56,506 bases of DNA from Lachnospiraceae bacterium (GTDB lineage: Bacteria; Bacillota; Clostridia; Lachnospirales; Lachnospiraceae). The first letter of the stretch is position 1. Each line of letters begins with the position of its first letter. The stretch is from assembly GCA_017612555.1 (NCBI GenBank), contig JAGAFR010000071.1, positions 1 to 56,506 of the forward strand. Reading direction: 5' to 3'. The notes below the pieces were generated by a model. That model was not told where the DNA came from. It searched no databases and saw only the letters and a program-made list of their open reading frames with translations. Made by a program: the position numbers and the translations under genes. Shown piece by piece: positions 20,401 through 26,900 of this stretch.

Positions 20401-21330
20401 GAAAATACGACCATAACTTTAAAAGCAGATTATTATGACTATACCGGAAAACCCATAAAAGCTTCCGTCAAAGCGGTGACAGTTAATGGTACGCCCCTCA
20501 AATCATCTGATTATTCGGTCATATATACGAATAATATCTCCATTGGAACCGCGAGGGTCACTGTCATAGGAAAGAAGAACTATGCCGGAAGCGCATACAA
20601 GACTTACGAAATAAGGGCAAAGCAGGTAACATCACTAAGTGTCAAGGGCCTTGTCAATCAGACATATAACGGTAAAGAGATTGATGTTAACACGCTTCCG
20701 ATCGAGGTCAAGGCCGGCGGGATAACGCTGAAGAAAGGAAGAGACTATACCGTATCAGCCGTAGAAGGCTGTAATTATAAGAATGTTACAACGTCGCAGA
20801 TCAGGAAAGACAAGAAGGCACCGGCAGTTGCAATAAAGCTTGTAGAGCTTTCCGATCAGGAACTCAGGAAGACTAAGGCCGCTGACCGTCCCATAGTCAG
20901 GTGGAAGACAGGCACGGCCGAATCAAAGAAGACAGTTTCAAAGACATTCCAGATCGTAGCGATAAAGCTTAACTCGCAAGCTGTATCTGCCGTTCAGAAG
21001 AACTCCGATAAGTCTGCAAATATTGTAAAATCCGCGGACGGGACGTCGACTATAGCTACTCTCAGAAGTGTTACGAAGGAAGAGGCGAAGAACAATAAGA
21101 AATATTTCTTTGTGATCGAAGGTACGGCGGATTCTCTTGAGAAGAATGCTGTCCTTACTGAAGCGCTTGCATTAAAAACAAACGATCTTGATCTTAAGCC
21201 GGGCACGGATTATATAACGACCGTTTCATCGGCAGGGAGCGGAAAGATAGGCTCCATCACGATCAAAGCTGTTAAGAACGGCATCTGCACCGGAAGCAGA
21301 ACCATAAAGTATCTGTACACGAAGAAGTAA
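17464..21330 (+). CDS. Secreted zinc metallopeptidase with beta-sandwich repeats (1288 aa)
   Basis: Exported protease, probably acting on host or matrix glycoproteins, judging only from its architecture. The signal peptide covers residues ~1-37 (core GICITLSFVLAGGML, IYA-KE cleavage). The catalytic domain spans roughly residues 190-470; the zinc motif VGHEIAHCFEIGDDYYGG has His346, Glu347 and His350, and an Asp-Asp-Tyr follows close behind. This resembles M64-type (IgA peptidase) sites, in which DEY follows HExxH, but the spacing differs by one residue, so the family is tentative. The C-terminal half has repeats of the kind KDVDYTVTYNDNVNTG ... VSVQGIGAW also seen in the protein at 3667. It ends in TIKYLYTKK without an anchor. 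AGGAGG lies 5 nt before the ATG. The DUF6311-like gene begins 3 nt after the stop. Confidence 0.78.
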   Translation: MKKDMIRKHKGIIKAGICITLSFVLAGGMLPNGIYAKESEIPEVEVVDAVDADSIPDSAKAVEDIEINQGFSKHTKREGGKQTLIREFAANKDTAIMMKIPDSETLTQDEARERAKNYDIGIYPVFGGRESDDYVLYDSFDDFNFNVIKLYDEDCNPESGWYLEFIIYNGFNQGVYNFRITDSEGEKVGEASGIRFYETRDLNILIVPVKAYWGMAVAAPAPGAYSCKDGQFEYFGGEKRNWSQLRDTIKEYLMDTYPTANVNVTEGKEINASKMDLCTNDGRYDLWKAAKARQAKNRFGEDKYDLILAFVQFRQGDKGNIQGYTYRRPANIITYSDGDMLPTVGHEIAHCFEIGDDYYGGTYNPDVNLPPKGYKGDSWDFQSKITIDEGDWQDPEMYRDSTTDDKKSSINTKATGTMIPLSLHPFSLSRDKIITWEGVNEDGDSIGTVFPTMCFMSSGFAKTDNYWNSSVNWDHLLKSLIKKDKKGKYKEDDQLESDSLSNVDVFMESQNADMASDGIITEDDIYYDDDYRFGESNMVEVSGRIQTVDDKQTVTMDPMFSFEGDLEYIEPLEDEYKDSEEVYTFAALDEEGNIIKSPVDGEPAAVEFYAGRVPCGYMDESVDCTGDFVFDAEYPEGTADFAIMKGRIATATPGQSIWKASEDPLFAGAFEASPSGGLESSEYNEVTGEFRVKWNVEYPDVNKKLYSEVYYFPEGDDGDGYFVCCSDDQIWKDGDVSILTENYSTEECPGGWTRNAYVWIRVSNGINAVDIYSDDNELTLAGNRSEITLSGSGIKKETIDGVSIYSAVYTGKEITPQAAVKAYDPYKGDFVTLKKDVDYTVTYNDNVNTGIASVSVQGIGAWVGKNTQEFEISAKKIDGTPESIPDMKYTSDLDGTVCPYLMITDKSGSQLLFEDDFTVKYTVDGKTDEKLSALITADPAEKKEVTVTYCGTGNYTDTLKKTVKFNILPSGSATVVMSQENTTITLKADYYDYTGKPIKASVKAVTVNGTPLKSSDYSVIYTNNISIGTARVTVIGKKNYAGSAYKTYEIRAKQVTSLSVKGLVNQTYNGKEIDVNTLPIEVKAGGITLKKGRDYTVSAVEGCNYKNVTTSQIRKDKKAPAVAIKLVELSDQELRKTKAADRPIVRWKTGTAESKKTVSKTFQIVAIKLNSQAVSAVQKNSDKSANIVKSADGTSTIATLRSVTKEEAKNNKKYFFVIEGTADSLEKNAVLTEALALKTNDLDLKPGTDYITTVSSAGSGKIGSITIKAVKNGICTGSRTIKYLYTKK

Positions 21331-21333
21331 GAC

Positions 21334-23058
21334 ATGGGGACGGTTCTTTTGTCTTATTTGCAGGGAGTTTGTCAGAGCATAAAACAAAGAGCAGAATATA
21401 TCGTTACTACAGGTGTTTCCATCGCTTTGTTCTATGCATTATACGGATTCAAAGTCTTAAATCCGTTATATATTGACTGGCTCCTTGCGGGCGGGGATCC
21501 GACTCAGCATTACCTTGGATGGGCTCTTTACAGGTATTCTCCGTTCAGGCTTCGGCTTGGACTCATGAATACGGCTGCTTATCCATACGATACTTCTATC
21601 ATATTCACGGACTCGATCCCGCTTATGGCGGTTCCGTGCAGGTTTATAGGCATTTTTACGGACAGGCAGTTCCAATACTTCGGTATTTGGGGACTTGCCT
21701 GTCTTGTTTTGATGGGTATATGTACGTGCTTTCTGATAAAAAGATTTACCGATAATAAGCTTCTTATCATTCTTTCAAGTACTCTTGTTACACTTTCTCC
21801 GTGTATGCTTAGACGCGTTTTTTGGCACTCATCACTCGGAGCCCATTTCGTTATCATCATAGGACTGATACTGATAGCTTATCGAAATGAAATGTGCGAT
21901 ACTCCTGTCCGGTCCGGCGTCAGGTGGGCATTTCTTGCATTTATATGCGCATTTATCCATATTTATTATCTTGCCATGACCGGCATTATCCTTGCGGGGT
22001 ATATTTTGTGCGTTATTATCGATATACGAAAAGATCACACATCCGAAACTTATTCATCCATTGCATTAAAATTACTGGTACCTTCGGCAGCTTTTTTACT
22101 GGCGGCCGTGGCCTCCATATGGTTTCTCGGGGGATTTTCATCGGGAATGCTGAGCGGAGCACCGGGGCTCGGGTATTACAGCTTCAACCTGAACGGATTC
22201 TTTGATCCTGACGGATGGTCTGCATTCTTCAAACCTCTTGCGCGCTATGAAGACGGGCAGTATGAAGGATTTGCTTATACAGGGCTCGGTGTTTTAGTAA
22301 TGATAATATCTGCGATCATTGTTCTTGGTGTTTCCTGTATCAGAAAATCAGACGACAGGAAGCTTTTAAATATGATAAAGGATCATTCGGCTTTTGTATC
22401 AGCCATGGTATTCATATTTGTTATTACTGTGATCGTATCTGCATCCAATGAGATGACATTTGGAGATAAACTGCTGTTTAAATACTGTATTCCCGGGTTT
22501 ATTGAACGAATATGGTCGATATTTCGCGCAAGCGGCCGACTCATATGGCCTGCAGTATACGTCCTTGCTACTGCTTCGATCATCATTTTATGCAGATCGA
22601 TCGATCATAGAGGTCTGGCGCTGCTGATTGCAATGTGTGTACTTCTGCAGATTGTTGAAATGAAAAATATCATTAAGGAAAAACACACTGAATTTGACAC
22701 ATATACTGCCTATGAGAACAGGCTTGATGACGATGCCATGACGCGCCTTATGTCACAAAACCGGATAAAACATATCGTATTTCTTGATAAAGATAACCTG
22801 AAGCAGGAAGAATTGTACGCATTTACAGAGCTTGCAACCAGATACAGGCTGACCGTCAATGATTTCTACTTTGCGCGATATCTCGAATATCCTGTAGAAG
22901 AGACTGTATACCAAAATATACTGTACTCGGGAGATGATGCTTTATATGTTCTTACCGGCAGACCCTATGATTCCGATGATATCGAGGATCTTGCAAGTAT
23001 GTTTGACATACGTTACTACCAATACGGGAATGTCCTGATCGGGTTCAAAAGACCATAA
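21334..23058 (+). CDS. DUF6311-like polytopic membrane protein, GT-C-like (574 aa)
   Basis: About ten or eleven membrane segments over residues ~20-440, then a soluble C-terminal domain of about 130 residues. The first outer loop carries GGDPTQHYLGWALYRYS and then AAYPYDTSIIFTDS, a pattern I associate with the DUF6311 family. Those proteins have a GT-C fold and are suspected polyprenyl-linked sugar transferases; neither substrate nor activity is established. The start ATG is only 3 nt behind the metallopeptidase stop and lacks a good Shine-Dalgarno, which points to translational coupling. This repeats the arrangement at 11201-13846, where a GT-C-like gene also follows at 3 nt. It is probably the last gene of its transcript, although no clear hairpin terminator follows. 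Confidence 0.68.
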   Translation: MGTVLLSYLQGVCQSIKQRAEYIVTTGVSIALFYALYGFKVLNPLYIDWLLAGGDPTQHYLGWALYRYSPFRLRLGLMNTAAYPYDTSIIFTDSIPLMAVPCRFIGIFTDRQFQYFGIWGLACLVLMGICTCFLIKRFTDNKLLIILSSTLVTLSPCMLRRVFWHSSLGAHFVIIIGLILIAYRNEMCDTPVRSGVRWAFLAFICAFIHIYYLAMTGIILAGYILCVIIDIRKDHTSETYSSIALKLLVPSAAFLLAAVASIWFLGGFSSGMLSGAPGLGYYSFNLNGFFDPDGWSAFFKPLARYEDGQYEGFAYTGLGVLVMIISAIIVLGVSCIRKSDDRKLLNMIKDHSAFVSAMVFIFVITVIVSASNEMTFGDKLLFKYCIPGFIERIWSIFRASGRLIWPAVYVLATASIIILCRSIDHRGLALLIAMCVLLQIVEMKNIIKEKHTEFDTYTAYENRLDDDAMTRLMSQNRIKHIVFLDKDNLKQEELYAFTELATRYRLTVNDFYFARYLEYPVEETVYQNILYSGDDALYVLTGRPYDSDDIEDLASMFDIRYYQYGNVLIGFKRP

Positions 23059-23061
23059 ACC

Positions 23062-23111
23062 ACAAAATATGCACATTTCTCTTGATTTTTACCCATTATA
23101 TTGTAGAATAT
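23062..23111 (+). promoter_or_regulatory. Promoter block B (shared with block A at 10113)
   Basis: TTGATT at 23082-23087 and TAGAAT at 23104-23109 are 16 bp apart, exactly as in block A. An identical ACAAAATATGC lies at the same distance upstream of -35. Transcription would begin near 23116, giving a ~190-210-nt leader before the toxin-antitoxin genes. Confidence 0.72.
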
Positions 23112-23140
23112 AATATGAGTTTTTATGTAGAGGTGGGATT

Positions 23141-23186
23141 ATGCGCATTTACAAGGCAAAAGCCTAATATAAATGCGTGTAAATGC
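23141..23186 (+). other. Structured leader with an 8-codon ORF and two exclusive hairpins
   Basis: Downstream of promoter block B, a GAGGTG ribosome binding site (23130-23135) precedes an ORF at 23141-23167 that reads MRIYKAKA and stop. The same bases form a hairpin: CGCATTTA (23144-23151) pairs perfectly with TAAATGCG (23170-23177) around an inner AGGC-AAAA-GCCT stem-loop. A competing 9-bp stem is possible between GCATTTACA (23145-23153) and TGTAAATGC (23178-23186). Translation of the short ORF would disturb either stem, so an attenuation-like switch is conceivable. The rest of the gap to 23325 holds only a TATAAT at 23237-23242 without a fitting -35 box. Confidence 0.5.
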
Positions 23187-23325
23187 CGATATATATAACG
23201 ATACGGGTTGATGGATAACCTGTTGTTAAGGAAAGATATAATAGCATGGATGCTGACATACATATTCTTTGATATATCCTAAAAGAAGGAGTATCAGGTT
23301 ATGTATGTTTTTGGCGGGTAATAAT

Positions 23326-23562
23326 ATGAGTGATAACAGGGAAAAAAAAGATACGGATATGAATCAAAGTTTTGCTCAGTTTGCCGAGCAGGCGGAGAAA
23401 GACGGTCATGTTTATATCTATAAAGATAATGAACCCAGATTCATGGTGATAGACCTCGAGAAAGAGCCTCAGATAGAAATGTCGGAGGATGAAAAGTTTG
23501 AGTTTGTGGCAAGAAGATTATTAAGAGATCACAAGAAAGTCTTTACGGAGTTGGCAAAGTGA
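23326..23562 (+). CDS. Phd/YefM-type antitoxin of a Doc toxin
   Basis: A small acidic protein whose core (FAQFAEQAEKDG then VYIYKDNEPRFMVIDLE) fits the Phd/YefM fold, where a conserved I.K.N.P...V strand ends the DNA-binding part and the C-terminal helix covers the toxin. Partner and family are supported mostly by the Doc gene, which overlaps it by 4 nt. The start is ambiguous: ATG 23326 (78 aa) gives a typical length, while in-frame ATG 23305 is nearer to the AAGGAG at 23286-23291. Such antitoxins usually repress their own promoter, helped by the toxin. The call rests on length, motif and neighbour. Confidence 0.72.
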   Translation: MSDNREKKDTDMNQSFAQFAEQAEKDGHVYIYKDNEPRFMVIDLEKEPQIEMSEDEKFEFVARRLLRDHKKVFTELAK

Positions 23563-23942
23563 TTAAGTTTTCCAAGGATAAAATATTGCTGCTTCATCAA
23601 CTTATAGCTGAAGAATCCGGTGGAAGCATAGGCGTCAGAGATGAAAAACTACTCGAATCCGCCTTGGAAAGTGCATTTGCCAGTTTTGAAGGTAATGATC
23701 TATACCGCACAAAAGAAGAAAAAGCCGCAAAGATAGGGTATTCTTTGATATCAAATCACGCATTCCTGGATGGAAACAAACGTATAGGGGTATCAGTTAT
23801 GGCTTCTTTTCTTGAGATGAATGGCATCAAGCTTTTGTACGAAGACGATGAATTGATAAATGTTGGATTATCAGTCGCAGACGGAACAATGAAATACGAG
23901 GATCTGCTCCAGTGGATAAATGATCATAAGGTATATAAATAA
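23559..23942 (+). CDS. doc: Doc-family (Fic-fold) toxin
   Basis: Doc proteins are Fic-fold kinases; P1 Doc phosphorylates EF-Tu and stops translation. The 127-residue length is typical. The Fic loop reads HAFLDGNKR with His67, and Lys follows the GN in place of the Gly of AMP-transferring Fic enzymes, which is the Doc signature. Upstream, GSIGVRDEKLLESAL matches the family's G.RD...L.SA. element. The GTG start overlaps the antitoxin stop (GTGA), so toxin synthesis is coupled to antitoxin translation. The motif is intact, so the toxin is probably active. No terminator separates it from the giant surface gene 26 nt downstream, which is unusual for a toxin-antitoxin module. Confidence 0.9.
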   Translation: MIKFSKDKILLLHQLIAEESGGSIGVRDEKLLESALESAFASFEGNDLYRTKEEKAAKIGYSLISNHAFLDGNKRIGVSVMASFLEMNGIKLLYEDDELINVGLSVADGTMKYEDLLQWINDHKVYK

Positions 23943-23968
23943 TAAGTTGTTATCAAAAGGGAAAAGCA

Positions 23969-26900
23969 ATGGACGAAAAGAAGATCATCTACAAATCAAT
24001 CGATGAACAGCTTGCGGAGGAAGAGGCAAAGGAAAGGGCTGCGGCAACACCAAAGCAGACCGCAAAATCCGATGCAAAATCATCCGGTAACGCTGTGGCG
24101 AGAACTTCGACAGGCGTAAAGAGGGGAAGGAAAAAACTTCGCCTTAAGAAGAGCGCACGAAGGACGATCGGGAGCCTGTTGCTTGCGACTTCGCTTGTTG
24201 TAGGTGTTATTCCTGTTGGTGGGGTTAGTGCGGTTGACAGAGGCGGCTACGGCTCGCCTGCTGAAGCACCCGCAATTGATGATGCTTCACTTGCTCCGGC
24301 CGATCCTGATCCTACGTCTGTTGCTATTACAACTTCAAATCACGTTGGTGCATTCCCCATTAAAAGCACTGAAGTTGTCTATATTGGTGGCGAAGGCGGA
24401 AAACCGTACTATGAGGTTGATGTTGCGGGAATGAAGCCCTCCGATCCTCGTCCGATTTATTCTCTTGATAGCGGCAAGACAAATATTGAGTATTATTTTC
24501 AGACTAATAACGGCGATCAATATGCTTTACCGGGGCAGAGCATAAAATTTGTAGTCGGATCAGTGAAGAAGCCAAGTGATACTTCTTTGTTGCCTACTTC
24601 TGATGGTGAAAGCAAATCGCAGGGAGATGCTGAACGTTGGGTTGGGGCGGACGGAAAGCTGTATCAAGCTGAAATATTTGCCAAACAATTATATGAGAAC
24701 AGCAAGGATGCCTCGACAACTCCTGCAAAATACAATAAAAATACAACTTACCCAAACGGTGAACTGTTGTATGGGAAAATGATCACCGTACACGAAGAGG
24801 AAACGAAGTATAAAGTTCGTTTTATCGTTCCCGGCATGAATAAAGTGTATCAGGAATATGAAGTATATAAAAACGATCCTGTAGTTAAACCTGCTAATCC
24901 AAGTGGTGCAGATCTTCCTGATCGTACTGATGTTCCCGGAACAAAGTATTCTTTTGTACAGTGGGAAAGCCCGAAAGGAACAGCGTTTGATTTTACGAAT
25001 ACCAAGATCACCGGTCCAACTGACATATATGCAAAGCTAGATCCTGATGATTTAGAGAGTTTTTTCTCGTTTGATGAAGAAGAGGCACCTACTGAAGAAA
25101 GTAGTGATGAACAATCAGACACATCAGATTCAGCAAATCTTTCCTCGGACAGCGATAGTGAGTCTTCCGGTGTTCCAGGGGATGATGAGCAGGATTCATC
25201 CGAAGATCAAAACACTCCGGAAGAGCAGAATACTCCTTCGAATCAAGAGAATGAAACAGATTCTGAATTATTTGTTCCGGATCCTTCTGTTTCTAATACG
25301 CCGGATACAACTATGGTTATGGAAGAGTATCATGAGTTGGAAAAAGCAAATGATGATGGTCCGGATATCATGGGTACTTTTTTTGCAGACAATGATCCTG
25401 ATCCGATTCCTTTTGATGGAAAGAAGTATAAAAAAGAAGATATTGAATCCGAAAGGCGTTACGTTTGTGATGAAGTAGATTATATAACCAATATATGTGA
25501 TGGCGCATTTAAAGAAACATCTAATGTTTTATATGCGGATATACCACAGAATTTCCAAAAGATAGGTGTGGCCTCGTTTAAGGATTCAGGTATATCGACC
25601 ATTAATATGAATACCACAATGACTTCAATCGGTTCTTCCGCATTTGAAGGTTGTCAGGCACTTACAACAATCAATTATCAAACGGCCGTTGATCTTAAGA
25701 CCATCGGTAATAAAGCATTTGCGAACTCAAGTCTTAAAACAATTACTAATAATGGTGGAGAAGGTGTTACAATTCCGTGGAGCGTTAAAGAAATAGGTTC
25801 TGCTGCTTTTTATGGTGCCGCAATGACAACGTTGAAATTCGAAGATGGTACGACAGGTGTTGTGGGCTGTTCATTAGGTAGTTCCGTATTTGCAAAATCA
25901 AAACTTGTTGAGGTTAATCTTGATAATCCAATTTCAACAGCAACATGTACGATCAGTAATCTTGGTGATGCAACAACTGCCAAAACATTGTTTGCTCAAT
26001 GTGATGGACTGACAAAAGCAACTATGCCAAGAAACTTTACAGGGACTCTTCCATCAGGAACGTTCGGGTCTTGCCTCGCCTTCACCGATATTTATTTTCT
26101 GGACGGTGGAGGAACTTTTGCTGTAAATGAATTTGATAGAAGACAAATAACTGTACATGGTCCTAAAGTTGACTCTCTTGATCCTACATCGTCAACTAAT
26201 GTGGCATCATATAAATCATCTATGCTTCGGAAGGATGATGTGGGAACATCAGACCCTTATAATGATTATGTATACAGTTATGAAGACGGTGGAGTCACGC
26301 ATGAAGTCGTTAATCATATTGCATATAGTAGAGTTGATAAAGATCCCGATAAGGATATAGACTTTTTCCGCGACGGTAGGGACACTGATGGTAAAAAGAA
26401 GAATTTTGATTATACTCAAAAATACATATTTGATGTAAATACGAGCAATGGAAGAATATCGCGCTATTATTATTATAAAGATAATAAAAAGTTTGAAGCG
26501 CCATTTAATCTTGAAATCACAGATAATATCGGCCCCAGAACGAATAGACTCATAACCGTATCGGGGATTGATGATAAGGCATTTATTAATGATACTTCTA
26601 TACTTAACCTTCAACTTGATAATAATATCAACTATGTTGGCTTAGAAGCTTTTAATAATTCAAAAATGAATAAACTATGGTCCGATCTGAACAGTGGAGG
26701 TACTGTATTCAGTAATAAAGCTTTCTATAATAGCACCGAGTTATCTCGTGTCACTTTCAACGGTAACGGTAAATCTGACAGTACATCAAGTATAGGAGAT
26801 GAATGCTTTGCTATTCAGGACGAAATAATGGATGGGTTGCTTGCAATTGACCCTCAACCGAATCCGCCATATCCAAAGTTAGTAAATATAGATTTCTTTG

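Noticed and set aside
3667-21330. LPXTG or related sorting signals in the four large secreted proteins
   Set aside because: Their C-termini (KDKVTM, TVKFK, ALRIK, LYTKK) have neither a motif nor a hydrophobic helix, so sortase attachment is not supported.
23237-23242. TATAAT as a second promoter for the toxin-antitoxin genes
   Set aside because: The nearest -35-like sequence, TTGATG at 23208-23213, is 23 bp away, and no extended -10 TG is present.
23301-23321. Six-codon ORF (MYVFGG) between the AAGGAG and the antitoxin
   Set aside because: Its ATG is better spaced from the AAGGAG than the antitoxin starts, but it is very short and may be chance. It is noted only because it makes the antitoxin start ambiguous.
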